Assembly: GCA_048013815.1 (NCBI GenBank)
Contig: CM106586.1
Coordinates: forward strand, 13,020,001 to 13,084,000
Direction of reading: 5' to 3'
Length of the DNA stretch: 64,000 nucleotides
From: Setoptus koraiensis
Taxonomy: Eukaryota > Arthropoda
Below, in pieces: positions 22,529 to 37,492 of the stretch. A model generated the notes under the pieces. It was not told the origin of the DNA. It did not search any database and saw only the letters and a list, made by a program, of their open reading frames with translations. Position 1 is the stretch's first letter. The number at the start of each line of letters is the position of its first letter. The translations under genes and the position numbers were made by a program.

Positions 22529-23635
22529 ATGTCTACGTGCCCCGCAGCCCCTTTTTGTAGCTGCTGGACAAGCCTAAGTCTGCACCATCAACAGCTCACG
22601 AACCAACATTTGGCCAATGCCGCATTGAATCATCCAGCCTACCTCCTTCCCACTCTGGACCACCAACATTACCAGCAACTCTCACAACAGCAGCAACTGC
22701 ACCACCACCAACACGAGCAATACCAGCAACACCAGCAGCAACACGAGCAATACCGGCAACACCAGCAGCATCACGAGCAATACCAGCAACACCAGCAACA
22801 GCAACACCAGCAACAGCAACACCAGCAACAGCACCTGCAGCACCTGCAGCACCAACAATACCAACAATATCAACAGCGCCAACAATACCAACGGTATCAA
22901 GAGCACCAGCAACAACGGCAGCAGGAGCAACAGCAGCAACAGCAGCAACATCAAAATATACGCCGTCTCCAACAAAATCAATTTCGACCACAGCAGTTGC
23001 AGCAACAGCAACAACAGCATGCCTATAGTCCATACCCTCTGTCCTCTGGCCATAGAACCTCAAGAAGAGAACGTACTACTGGTAGTTATTATTATATCGC
23101 AAACAATGGCAACCAATCAAGTCACAACGTGCCTAACGTCCCGCCACAACCTATCTTTGATAATCAAGCAAATTTATATCTCAATGATTTTGTCGCATCT
23201 ATGGTTGTCCAACCTCACATGCACATGATGTTAGAAGCCGCATTGGCGATGCAAATGTCCCCTGGGGTTGTTCCAGCACCATCTCAATCAGTCGCTTTGC
23301 AACAAGAGATAGCGGAGACAAATGATCGCGACATGTTGAGCATGTCAGAGAGATTGGGTGAACCTAAGCCCAGAGGCTTAACCAAGCTCGAACTCGAACA
23401 ATTGTTATCTTACACACTAGAAGAAGTCAATGATAAAGATCCCCGTGCCTGTGTCATATGTTTGTGTGATTTCGAAGTTACATCTAGGATCAGGATACTT
23501 TCTTGTTCACACGAATTTCATGCCAAATGTGTAGACAAATGGCTGAGAATTAATCGTACGTGCCCTATATGCCGATGTGACGCCTTGGAGGATCGAGTCG
23601 AATGTCCTAGGGTCAAAAGATCTCGACAGCACTAG
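22529..23635 (+). CDS. RNF38/RNF44-like RING-H2 E3 ubiquitin ligase, copy 2
   Basis: Single exon, 368 codons. It is clearly a duplicate of the gene at 19541: the N-terminus has the same CSCWT…LSL start and the C-terminus the same LGEPKPRGLTKLELEQLLSY and RING-H2 (CVICLCDFE … CSHEFHAKCVDKWL … CPIC). The Asn/Ser-rich middle of copy 1 is missing, which accounts for the shorter length, and the polyGln tract is punctuated by Tyr and Arg. All eight metal ligands are kept, so ligase activity is expected. The two copies have diverged at many residues, so the duplication is not very recent. Confidence 0.88.
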   Translation: MSTCPAAPFCSCWTSLSLHHQQLTNQHLANAALNHPAYLLPTLDHQHYQQLSQQQQLHHHQHEQYQQHQQQHEQYRQHQQHHEQYQQHQQQQHQQQQHQQQHLQHLQHQQYQQYQQRQQYQRYQEHQQQRQQEQQQQQQQHQNIRRLQQNQFRPQQLQQQQQQHAYSPYPLSSGHRTSRRERTTGSYYYIANNGNQSSHNVPNVPPQPIFDNQANLYLNDFVASMVVQPHMHMMLEAALAMQMSPGVVPAPSQSVALQQEIAETNDRDMLSMSERLGEPKPRGLTKLELEQLLSYTLEEVNDKDPRACVICLCDFEVTSRIRILSCSHEFHAKCVDKWLRINRTCPICRCDALEDRVECPRVKRSRQH

Positions 23636-23909
23636 TTATTTCAACAAATGATAATAAATAGAAAAGAGTTAATCCATTTTAAAATCTTTCATCTTGTATA
23701 TGTTTCAGTTTAATCATTTTAGAGTGACATAATTGTAGTTCATGTAAAGGCAATTCATCCTCTTGCCTCAGGTTCAAGTTCAGATAAAGGTGTTTCTGGT
23801 TCTTCATCGTTGTATATATTTTCCGCCTAATAAGTTGTGGAACAGTAAAATAATAGAGATTAGATTCAAAGATCGGCGTCGAATTTTTCTAATCATGAGA
23901 AATTTATTT

Positions 23910-26728
<2,819 letters not shown>

Positions 26729-27610
26729 ATGGAATCTACATTTCAAATAGGCATGGACAAATTAAATACTAGGGTGCTCATAAAGGAGCCACGCGGTTTT
26801 ATTAGGTTGCTGCAAATGTTATTCTGTATTATTGTTTGGTCCACAACGGCAGGATTCTCAACTATAACCGAATTGCAAATTGATTGCCCTGGTGATAATA
26901 ATACTTACAGTGTGGAATATAAAGTGGAATATCCTTTTGACGCTCAAGAAAATAAGGTTGAAACACCAGCTAATTGTAGCGAAGAGACTTATGTTAATAC
27001 GCAAACCTTCCCTCTTGATTTCTCATGTAGCGCCATGTTATTTGTGCTAGTATGTGCACTAAGTATGTTTTACGCGCTAGGTTGTGCCATCCTTTATTCC
27101 GTTTATTCTTTAAAATACAGCTCCAATCCACTATTGCCCATGGTCGATTTAAGCATAACACTATTGCTGGCCTTGGTTTGGCTTGTTATGACATGTATGT
27201 GGGCGCTCAATGTTTCCGATCTGAAACATTACACGCACCCAAGCTACATTAAGAAGTTCGTATCAATTTGCGATGATCAAGTGTCAAATTGTGTGCCGGC
27301 TCATCCAGGAAAATGGTCCTCACTAAATGTATCGGTGGTGGCGGGATTCACCTGTGTTCTTCTTTGGGCCGCATCGTTGTGGTTTGTGTTCAAGGAAACG
27401 ACATTACACAAAGGCCAAAGCCAAGTGGTGACAACCTCGGGAGTTGCAGACTATAGACAACAGACATATTGTCAGCCAGGTCCTTCGGGTATTCAGCAAC
27501 AACAACAGATTCAGTCCCAACAATCGCAGCCGCCAATGATGAATAATCAAAATTATGCACAGTCACAAATGAGATCCAATAATCAATTGGCAGGCTATGC
27601 GGGCGAGTAG
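26729..27610 (+). CDS. synaptophysin-family vesicle membrane protein
   Basis: 293 codons in one exon. Four membrane segments (about residues 25-45, 100-125, 138-160, 201-222) with short cytosolic ends form the MARVEL/synaptophysin fold. Landmarks are the N-terminal IKEPRGFIRLLQ (vertebrate VKEPLGFVKVLQ), Cys pairs in the two lumenal loops, MVDLSITLLLALVWLVM for TM3 and LWFVFKET after TM4. The cytosolic tail is Gln/Tyr/Asn rich, like vertebrate synaptophysin. It should sit in synaptic or other secretory vesicles and may partner with synaptobrevin. ATG 26729 is first in frame; Met9 (MDKLNTRVLIKEP) is an alternative start. Confidence 0.9.
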   Translation: MESTFQIGMDKLNTRVLIKEPRGFIRLLQMLFCIIVWSTTAGFSTITELQIDCPGDNNTYSVEYKVEYPFDAQENKVETPANCSEETYVNTQTFPLDFSCSAMLFVLVCALSMFYALGCAILYSVYSLKYSSNPLLPMVDLSITLLLALVWLVMTCMWALNVSDLKHYTHPSYIKKFVSICDDQVSNCVPAHPGKWSSLNVSVVAGFTCVLLWAASLWFVFKETTLHKGQSQVVTTSGVADYRQQTYCQPGPSGIQQQQQIQSQQSQPPMMNNQNYAQSQMRSNNQLAGYAGE

Positions 27611-27719
27611 CTTATCTGCAGGATTACGAACAGGGTAGTGAAGCATTTGAAAAAAGAAACATTCCAGTCTTGACTGCACACCCTGTACACACTGCCCTAT
27701 TTTAACAATACTACATGTG

Positions 27720-27905
27720 TTCATTATACAATATAGTATCATTATTACTACTATCTGTATTATTATTATCATCATCACGCGTACTATTATTATTATTCGT
27801 ACCACTCTGATTATTATCATTATTATTATCATTATTATTCATAATATTTTATTTATTATTGTCAATGGTATTATCATAAATATTGTCATTATTATTTATT
27901 TCAAA
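27720..27905. repeat. ATT/TAT low-complexity tract
   Basis: Nearly pure A/T triplet repeats. Their open frame (polyIle) runs into mRpS10 without a stop but is not credible protein. Confidence 0.8.
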
Positions 27906-27911
27906 ATCAAA

Positions 27912-28313
27912 ATGTCGGGCGCACTTAAAACCCTCGGAGGGGCCGTAGAACTAGACAAATTGTACAGATATATTTACCTTAGATGTCGTTCTCATGACAA
28001 AGCCCTAATAGATAGTTACGACAAATTCGTTGTTCAAGCTGCCAAGCATTTAGATATAGCTCATGTGGGCACAGAGCACCCCTTTAGACAAATTCACCGC
28101 CGGACTTTACTTGCATCCAGGCACGTGCACAAAAAATATCGGGTCCAATATGAATTTAGAACGTACCTGAGTGTTTTGCAATTTAAAAATTTAACTGGTT
28201 CAACGGCGGACACTTTCCTTGAATATGTTGAGAGAAACTTGCCAGAAGGTATGGATTTGACAGTCACAAAGCATGAGCTTGGCGCTCTGCCCTTTGATCT
28301 GTTCACGTTCTGA
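27912..28313 (+). CDS. mRpS10: mitochondrial ribosomal protein S10 (uS10m)
   Basis: 133 codons starting MSGALKTLGG. The body matches MRPS10: LDKLY, SYDKFVVQAAKHLDI, ASRHVHKKYRVQYEFRTYL, LTGSTADTFLEYVERNLPEG, VTKHELGALP. This is the S10 fold of the small mitoribosomal subunit head. Family members usually have a longer N-terminal presequence. Here the recognisable protein begins only ~10 residues after the Met, so either the targeting signal is minimal or an upstream exon is missing. I chose this Met because upstream sequence is A/T low complexity. Confidence 0.88.
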   Translation: MSGALKTLGGAVELDKLYRYIYLRCRSHDKALIDSYDKFVVQAAKHLDIAHVGTEHPFRQIHRRTLLASRHVHKKYRVQYEFRTYLSVLQFKNLTGSTADTFLEYVERNLPEGMDLTVTKHELGALPFDLFTF

Positions 28314-28443
28314 TCAGTATCTTAATCTTGATAATGTTCAATTTAAGTTATGGCAGTGTACGTCTATAGAGAAATTATTAATAAAGATCAATTTATTAGT
28401 TTGATATAGTCTAGTCTATTATACCTATCCTCGGTGTGGTGGT

Positions 28444-31400
28444 ATGTATATTTATATTTTATATATAGCTACTAGGATGGCTAGCCTTAGGCCATTCTGC
28501 AAGAATATAACTAATAAACAAGGTAATCAATATAATATAGTTACAATTAGGACGTCAGCCGTTTCCTACTGCTATACCGCATCAGATATTTACGTTTTAT
28601 TTGCATTATCAATACTAATGCTTGAAAGCTCCAGCCATATTGATGCGCTAATAATACCCCAGATAAGTCCCAAGTTTTGTGAGAACCTGTTCTCCAAGAT
28701 AAATTTCTCTACGCCTGTTGAGGTTTACACTTCCACTATTTCCTTGGAAGATGGAGCAAAGTATCCGTTTTGGATACAGTGCCACAAGGCCAACAATAAC
28801 ATCAATAATAAGGTACCTGTTCAGAATAATGTGTCAAAGGCACCGACATTACAAAGCCTTACATCATGGAATGGACAAACTTCGCAACAATTAACCAAAA
28901 ACTTTAATGTTAATCAGGAGACGATAGGCAAGACTTCAGCCAAGAAATTTGATGCAATCAATCAAATTACAAGCTTGATATCGGAGGCAAAGGTACCATC
29001 GATTGCTGACTCTGCAAATACTACTTCAATCGTGTCCAAACCATCAGTTGGATCTAGCCTCTATGATCAGGCGCTACAAGATGCTACAGTAGATCACTCT
29101 CAGTGGGAAACATTGAGACACACAAGCATTGGTTACGATGGGTCGAGTGAGAAAGCATCTCTAAAAATGCCTCAAGAGGTCCAAGAATTCAGTGATACAA
29201 AAAATGAGTACATATCTAATATAACTCGAGTATGTGAAAACTACTTCACGAAGAAGTGTCAATCTTTCAAGATTGGTCTGCTAACTCAAAAATCAGTCAA
29301 ATGTCCTACTTGTGGCCTCGGTGATATGAACTGTGATAATCTTCATCATTGTCTTAGTGATTGTGGCCAGATCAAATCGGTTAATTATCCATTGAATTAT
29401 CCGAATAACCATAGATGCCGCTGGTCTATCAGAGCGCCGGAAAATCAATACGTCAATCTGAGCATAATAGATTTCGACATACCAAGCTCAACAAATGCCT
29501 CAAAATTGGGCACTTGCATATTTGACTATCTAACGCTGATAGACGGTTATACTGGAAAAAGATTAGGCGGTTTCTGTAACGAAAATCTGCCACCACCTTT
29601 CATTATTTCACCTTGGAACGAGCTTATAATACAATTCAATACAAACGGTGAAACTACTGGCCGTGGTTTCTACTTTCAATACGAGTTCAAACAGTTAGAA
29701 TTGAAAGAAGATATTAAGGTTCAGTTGGAGACAAATACAGACAAATACTCCGACGTTTGTCTACCAGGCTGGCAATACTTCAAAGGCCATTGCTATAAGG
29801 CTTATTTTGAGCATGAAACTTTACAATGGTACGATGCCGAGGCCAAATGTAATCAACATGGAAAGGGTTTAGATGGTCATCTAGTGAGCATACTGAACAA
29901 GGATGAAATGTTGGCCATTCACTATATGTTGACCAACATTTGGAAATCGCCTAGGTACAAAGATTTCTATATTGGGCTCATCGATGTTTCGCGCGAAGGC
30001 TTCTATCGGTGGAGCGACAACAATCCCATGAGTTACACCGATTGGCAGATAAGGCCAATTCTTATGGAGGAGGATTTGCCAGCACAACCAGACGGTGGAG
30101 CCTACGAGGATTGCACCATTATTAAATTCAATTCATTATCACAAACATCGAATTGGCACGATATACCCTGTTCACTGGGTAAACATATTCATTTAAGGAT
30201 GAACTCGTATCAGAGTAGATTGTGGGATTATGTTGATAGTTACATTTGTAAAACGGACTGTATTCCTGGTAGTAATCCCGTTCGTTGTGGTCTACATTCC
30301 GTTAGGAGGCCATTATTTTCAAATGAATTCATCCCATCAGCACACCAGCCAACTGGCTCATCGGCGCATTTAACACTAAGCAACAACAACCTAACAGGGA
30401 CTATGTCACCAGCCAACAACAAGACTACAAACAATAATATTGTCGCTTTTCAATCGCCAATGAAATATCAAGCAGGTCTCAGTGAGTCAGGGCGATCAAA
30501 CAATAGACAATCTAGATCGCATTCGGGCACCTTTTTAGATGACAACCGATATTTTATTTGCGACAATCTAGAAGTAATCAGTGTAGTGCTACGTTGTGAT
30601 GGTATTGCAAATTGTCGCGATGGTAGCGATGAATTGCGTGATTGTCACCACGATTGTTTAGATTGGCAATTCAAATGTGCAAATGGACGTTGCATAAGCA
30701 TTGGCTATTATTGTGATTTTGTCGATGATTGTGGCGATGGTTCCGACGAGAGTCATTGTGAACGGCATCGATGCAAACTGAATGAATTTAGATGCCAAAA
30801 TGGTCAGTGTATACCACTGAGCCAACGCTGTGATCTACTTACTGACTGTCACGATGCCTCTGACGAGGGTCGTCTGTGTAACATTGGTAGTAATTGCAAT
30901 ACAAATACAACTTTTCAGTGCTACTATGGTAATTGTATACCCATTTATGCAGTTTGTGACTACCAAACCGATTGTCCTGGAAAGTTTCGCGAAGACGAAG
31001 ACAGGGCTAGATGCGATCAATTTATAAAATCAATGCAGCCAGTTTATAATTATCACATGGCCTCGACGAACCAAAGATCTTACCCGGAAAAGACAGGCTA
31101 CGAGCTACAATTGTCTCACTTGAAAAATTATTCGAGACTATTGGATTGCGGTCAGTACCCCAGCAACCATGACAACGCTGCATTTAATATTGAAGATGGC
31201 TCTCTGAGTTATAGTTCTACTTCATCTACTATTGACGAAACGGAATTTTGTATCAGAGTGTTTGACAAAAGTTCTCCTATTACGCCTGCCATACTAGAAG
31301 ACATTGTGTACGTTTGTCAGAATTATACACTGCGGCATTGCCATGATTTATATTATTATAATAATATCACAAAAGATGGCTATTACGACATACAGCCCGA

Positions 31401-34400
31401 TCCATTCGACAAGACCTCACCTGTGGAATGTAAATTTGAGACTGTAGTAAATCGAATCAGTGGCAACAAGAGATCAACTATTACCGTTGCCAACACCCTC
31501 GTACATCACGATTCGGAGTTCATCATTCTATATCTACCTAAAACGACGACATCTCCGGTGAATGTGAACACTAAATTAGCCACCAGTAGTGGCACAATAT
31601 TGCCACCATCTACATCAATTAGAGCCTCGACACCTCTAAGCCAACAACAAGTGCTAGGTGGTAACGGCAGAAGTGTGGGCCTGTCAGGCAGTGCAATCAA
31701 CATAGATTTCCCGGTTAGCTACGACACTTCTATGGATGTGATCTCGTCGTTAATAAGCCAATCGAGACATTGTCACCAGTCTATAAAATGGAAATGTTTT
31801 ACACATAGCGGCCACCAGGTTAGCTGTCTAGATCAAATAGCCACAGTATTGACAAACAATTCGAATGTGCGTGTAAGAATGCCTATAAAATCTGGCACTA
31901 CCACTAGTGCCTTTTTGGACTTGTCTTTCAATAATCCGTCAATGGATAACAATAACAATAATAATAATAATTACAGCAGCAACTATCAGCAGCAATCATC
32001 GTCACAATACACCAATACTAATGGATTTTACGACAATGGCGTCAGCCAGAGACAGTTTCAAGGCGCTAGCACCTATGGGCCAAACGGTATGAATGTGGCT
32101 CCAATCGAGATGGGCATCATCAACGTAACAGGCAAGAATGTTTCTCAATTGCGTAAAGAACGCATTCAATTGTTCCTGAGTGAATCTATTCAGACAAGCA
32201 GCAAACATAACTCAACAAATAACAGCACCTTGCATAATAGCACTGCTGCAAGTGGCGACGTCTCTCCATGGTCTTTCATGATTATTAGAAACAAAAACCG
32301 CTTGCCTATAGTCAAGGCCATATTCAAGACGCAGATATATCTAGTGCCGGCGGTTGAGCATAATTCTATACAAAACCAGACTGTGCCGCCACCTCTATCA
32401 TCAACCAGCACCTCGTCGCCAGCGCCACCTTTGTTGACAACGCCACCTATGCCTGGAAAGACCACCCAGTTACCGGTGCCCATCTTCAAAGTGGAATATA
32501 TTATCGGCCCACTGGAGTGTAACGGTGCTGTTAAAATAGGCAAGGGAAGGAACGCATCGTTAGATGAACTGCAAACTGATAAAGCAACAACTCTTTCGAA
32601 GGAGGCCCTCGCAAATCGAGCTAACCAGCAACCTGTTAGTGTGTTTGATCCCTTCAATGGTGTTCGCGGACAACCGCAGAAACCATTGCCGCCGGAAGTC
32701 ATGTATAAATTCGCTAATAGTTTCATTGAGAGACACGAACTGAAGAATCAACCTCAAATGATTCAAGGCAAACCTGTCGAGGAGGAATTCGCCAAGTTAA
32801 TTGAAGCTGGCACTGACAATAGTGGAGTGCCATCACAACAGAGTCATCCGAAAAAGCCACCAGATACCACTAGTACTATTCTCTCGAATTCTACATCAGC
32901 AGACAATCCATCTGGTAACGATGACGAGATTGATGCCGTTGTTGAGAGTTCCGACACAAATGACGAAGATATTAGCCAAGATCCGATGGACACTAGCAAC
33001 AACAGTAACGCACCAGACGATATTGCCGCCGCCCTTCCGTCGCCTGTAGAAACAACAGAGACCAATTCCCACCTATTGAGTATTATCTCAAAAAAGGGGC
33101 CAGAAACGATGCAAGAGGCGACTACAGCGTTAACAAAGACAGATCCGCACACGAGAACCGGCGTAGATATTGATGATGTCGACTTTTACGACCATAATAC
33201 AATCAGCAGAGTTTATAGTGAAATGATTGATGGCAATCAACTTATGGAGGCTGTTTGCGAGCCCAAGAAGCAAGAATATTTTCGATGCAAATCGGGCCAC
33301 CTAATCGACAATAGGTTTCGTTGTATCTATGAGTATGACAGGTACAGCTATCAGATAGGTTGTCGTGACGTCACTCATTTGATAGACTGTCACGAATTTG
33401 AGTGTCCGCCACGCGATTATGTGAAATGTCCTAATTCTTATTGTATACCTAGGCGTTATATTTGCGATGGAAAATGGGATTGTATTGCCGGCGATGATGA
33501 GGTTGGTTGCGCTCGTTACATCTGTCCGGGCCAATACAAATGCGCCAATCAATCGTCTTGTATATTGTTGCACCAATTGTGCGATGGCTTCCGTCAATGT
33601 CCAATGGGCGACGATGAATGGTTCTGTGATTTATTGTGTCCGAAACGGTGCGATTGTATCGGCCAATCAGTCAATTGTCACAATGCCAACCTAACCAATT
33701 TACCATCAAATTACATTTCGAAATCTGTGCGAAAATTAGATCTATCTTATAATAGTTTGGGACCAAATCTATTGGACACAGATTTTAGCGCCTATCACGA
33801 TCTAGGCGAGCTTATATTGCATCACAATGGTATTGAAGTTTTGATACCGCGCAAATTTCATCAATTGAGAAATCTCTACAAATTGGATCTGAGCAACAAT
33901 CAAATACATTCGGTTAAGCGTGGCGCATTTGCCGGATTGCGGCGAGTCACGCAACTATTGCTAGAGTCAAACCCGGAATTGGTTGTACTAGAGCCAGAGG
34001 CCTTCTTGGGTTTGTCGTCGTTGCAAATTCTCAATATATCATCGTCTAGAATACACATACTCAAAAAGAATACATTCGACGGATTGACTTCGCTGAGGCA
34101 TCTGCTATTGCGAAGCAATTTAATCAACGAGATAGAAGACGGAGCCTTCCGAAGTCTCAACTCGCTTGTGAGCTTGGATATGCGCGGCAACGATATCAGA
34201 TATTTCACCAAGACAGTGTTCAGTGATTTGAAATCGTTGCGCAATCTGTCGACGGACGCATTTAAGTTTTGTTGTCTCATGTCGTCGCAAATACCCGCCG
34301 ATAGGTGTTTACCGTTGCCAGATGAAATATCGGATTGTGAGGATCTGATGAGTTCCGTTTTGCAGCGTAGCTGCATCTGGGCCATAGGTATAATAGCGTG

Positions 34401-35769
34401 CGTGGGCAATTGTGTTGTTATCACGTGGAGATATCGTGAATACCAGAAAAGAAACTATTACAGCCGAGTCAATTCAACATTGTTATTATCGCTTGGTTGT
34501 TCCGATCTACTCATGGGCATATATCTGATTATCATAGCCGGAGTGGATGTCTATTACAGAGGCTGCTACATAGAGAATGCTGATAATTGGCGCCAGAGTT
34601 TTCTTTGTAATGTCTCTGGCTTCATATCGACCGTTTCCAGTGAGGCCTCTGTATTCACGCTAGTCTTGATTGCCCTAAACAGATGCTTCGAGTTGTGTAA
34701 ACCCTTGAATTTCAAGTATAAATTCACAATGAGATGGACGCATAAACTCATAATGATTTCATGGATTATGGCCCTAATAATAGCCACATTACCCCTAGTG
34801 ATCAAGCCATATTTTCGAGATGAATTCTATTCAAGATCGGGCGTTTGCCTGTCATTTCACATAACCAATCAAAAACCAGCCGGATGGGAATACTCAATAG
34901 CCATTCACTTGTGTGCTAACTTGGCGGCATTCATAATAATAGTGGCCTGTTACACAGCCATAACTTTTGAAATTAAACGCTCCAGTTTATCACGCCAGGA
35001 ACAAGAAACAGTGCCAGTAAAGGTGAGGAATAGTAACTAGTCGCTTGATTGTTTGTTTGCTTGTTAGATTGATTATTCATCGCTTAATCATGGTTGCCAC
35101 TGTTCTCGATACCCCACACAGAGTATACGAATGATAGCCGCGATTGTTTTTACAAATTTCTTTTGTTGGTCGCCTACCATGTTTATGAGCCTTCTCTCCC
35201 TATTCGGATACAAATTTCCGGCCGCCTGGCTCTCATGGATAGCAGTCTTCTTTCTACCCGCCAATTCCGCCATAAACCCAATGATTTACACTATACCAAC
35301 CATCAAGAAGAGCATATTGACACTCATGACAAATCATCGATCATCATCTATGAGAAAAAACAACACGCTAAGCAAGTCTCACAACGGCTTGAATCCGGAA
35401 ATAAACAATCTAAAGCTTCCTGTGCCACCAGGTTATAGGCGCCTAAACAAGTATTTATCGGAGGATAGAGGCACCCCAATGGAGGCAAGGGAGCTACTGA
35501 AAATACTATACAATATTGCTCAATTGATCCAATCTAAACATAGCCTTGGACAGGCTTACGGTACAATACTCAGCATAGACAATATCTTTGTTTCTGACAC
35601 AGTTATTCCAAATAAATTATCATTCTATTTGCCTGATTATAATAAATTTCCAGCAAAGCGAGAATTACAAACTAATGACATTCAACAATTTGGAGATATT
35701 TTACGTGAAATTTTAACATATCCGAAACTGTATCCCATGAAACGTAGCCAAAATAACACGATGCACTGA
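28444..35769 (+). CDS. GRL101-type LRR G-protein-coupled receptor with giant ectodomain
   Basis: Exon 28444-35022 (2193 codons) joins 35122-35769 across a 99 bp intron (AAAG/gtgagg … cacacag/AGTATA), giving 2408 aa. Order: hydrophobic leader (residues ~45-62), CUB (~300-413), C-type lectin domain (~436-602), four LDL-receptor A repeats (~700-860), a long Ser/Thr/Asn-rich linker, more LDLa repeats (~1600-1732), LRR N-cap and about seven LRRs (~1733-1935), the Cys-rich hinge FKFCC…DCEDLM, and a rhodopsin-type 7TM starting ~1973 with NPMIY in TM7. This layout matches mollusc GRL101 plus CUB and lectin modules. The DRY motif is NRC. After TM7 residues ~2304-2395 resemble a protein-kinase C-lobe without catalytic residues. 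Ligand unknown; relaxin/LGR-like signalling is inferred. The first Met is uncertain (Met12, MASLRPF, also fits). Confidence 0.9.
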
Positions 35770-36054
35770 GATCAACCTACTTCTGGCTCCAAGAAACTAA
35801 ACTTGAAAAAGATCCATCAAGAAAATCCACTGTATGAGGCCGTGTTTGACATAGACAGTACCTTAGGAAAATAATAACTACCAACTTTTGTATCGATGTT
35901 AACGAAAGCATTTCTACTACATTTAAGTTTATGTGAGTGCTTATTTTCGCCAAGAGAGATGAGTGTGTTCACTAGTCAATAAATTTTAAAATCTATCAAT
36001 TCTAAATTTAATATGATGTGCAGATAGTATCAATGCAAATAGCTTGACCCCGTG

Positions 36055-37052
36055 TCACTTCTGAGTGTCCATATCAAGCGATTTGCGAGTTAAAGCCTTA
36101 ATCATATTTTTTTGTTGCTTAATGATTACATCTTTCATTTTTAGTTCGTCGTCATATTCTTTCTTGACATTGTTCATTATGATTGTATTATTCATCTCTA
36201 GAGTTTTCTCATTTCTGGCGCAATCTTCAATTTGTCTATTGAGTAGTATCCGTTCTCGTTCCAAACATTTGACCTATAAATGATGATAGGGAATTGTTTG
36301 AAAATTTATCACAATGGCAATAGTAACACTTGCTAGTGTTGTGGGAAACTTACCCTCTCTTGAGCTTCTGAAAGTAGCTCGTCGTTTTGGATGGCTTTTC
36401 TCACACCAAAAGCTACTCCACTTTCGTAGATACTTCTATATGCTCTGAGAGTCATCTTGAGTTCATTTCTCACTTGAAACAACAGCAATCCTTGCTCACT
36501 ACAACTTATGGTCACCTGTCGAATAAGTTCGTCTGCAATGAATATTTTATTTGTTTGTTTAGTTTCACTGGTTAATTGTCTAGCGTAGTTTTAGCTCGGG
36601 CACGCATTCATATTGATTTCAAAACTTACCAAACAATTGGTCGTATATAACTCTCCTGATTGGACACAGTCCCACCAGTTTCGCCTGATGTGTATCTGTC
36701 AGAGCTGAATGGAGTTTGAGCTTGAGGTTGGTGAGTTCATGCCTAGTATAGGGTAACGAAGATACTCTCAGATTAACCTGGGAACCGTCTTCTAGTGTTT
36801 CAACTCTAGTGTATATAACAATATATCCAGAATGAGTTCGAAAAAGAAAAATTCAAATGATGTTTCTCTTCTGATTATTACTTATTATATTACGACTTGA
36901 AACTAGTCCAGATACAAAATATGATAGACTCACCTGGGCGGAAACATTGAATCAAGTGTTGACTGAAGTTGATTCAGAGCCCCACCATTGACACTTTTAG
37001 TCTTGACATATTTTAGCAAATTGCATTCTAAATTCACGGGCTTCGAATCCAT
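36055..37052 (-). CDS. DNALI1: axonemal dynein light intermediate chain p28
   Basis: Four exons: 37052-36934, 36805-36630, 36532-36354, 36273-36055, all with GT-AG introns of 80-128 bp and consistent phases, for 230 aa. Family signatures: MFPPRVETLEDG near residue 40, GLCPIRRVIYDQLFDELIRQ, then the core VTISCSEQGLLLFQVRNEL and AYRSIYESGVAFGVRKA, followed by a C-terminal coiled coil. Human DNALI1 is a little longer at the N-terminus. p28 links inner-arm dynein heavy chains with actin and centrin in motile cilia and flagella, so the gene implies an axoneme somewhere in the life cycle (sperm or sensory cilia). Confidence 0.9.
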
Positions 37053-37233
37053 TTTCATGCAACAGTAGTCGATTCATACTCACTTACGACATTGAAAATA
37101 GAGAATATGTAGTTTTTTGCAGTCGTCAGCACGAAATAGATTCAAAGAGGCATTTAGTCCACAATAAGACATGGGCTCCATAAAGAATAGAGATCTGGGG
37201 TGCCTACCCCCTCCAGGGCGGTAGGAGAAAGCA

Positions 37234-37259
37234 GGGGGCCAGGGGGCCTGGGGGAGGGG
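37234..37259 (+). other. G-quadruplex-type motif
   Basis: Four G runs of 5, 5, 5 and 4 are separated by loops of 3, 3 and 1 bases, inside a G-rich patch (37195-37330) in otherwise AT-rich DNA. The patch lies between the divergent p28 and mRpL27-like genes, so it may sit in their shared promoter. Confidence 0.6.
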
Positions 37260-37492
37260 AATCAAGTAGAGGCAGTAGCAGCAAGGGGCACCTAGGGAGA
37301 GCATGGGTGGGGGGTCCCCGCGGGGAGCAGGATTCCTGCTGCGCCCTCTTCATGATTGGAATTGAGTGGCACGCAGGGGGATCTGTTTCATTTGACTTGA
37401 TTTTGTGATTGGTCATTTATCCTATGGAAGCAGTTGAAATGTAATCGTAGACTCGCAATCATATTACTATTATTATTACAAATTGTCTCCAG

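Noticed and set aside
27717-27911. N-terminal extension of mRpS10 made of isoleucine runs
   Set aside because: Arises from A/T triplet repeats and does not look like a mitochondrial presequence; the Met at 27912 fits the family better.
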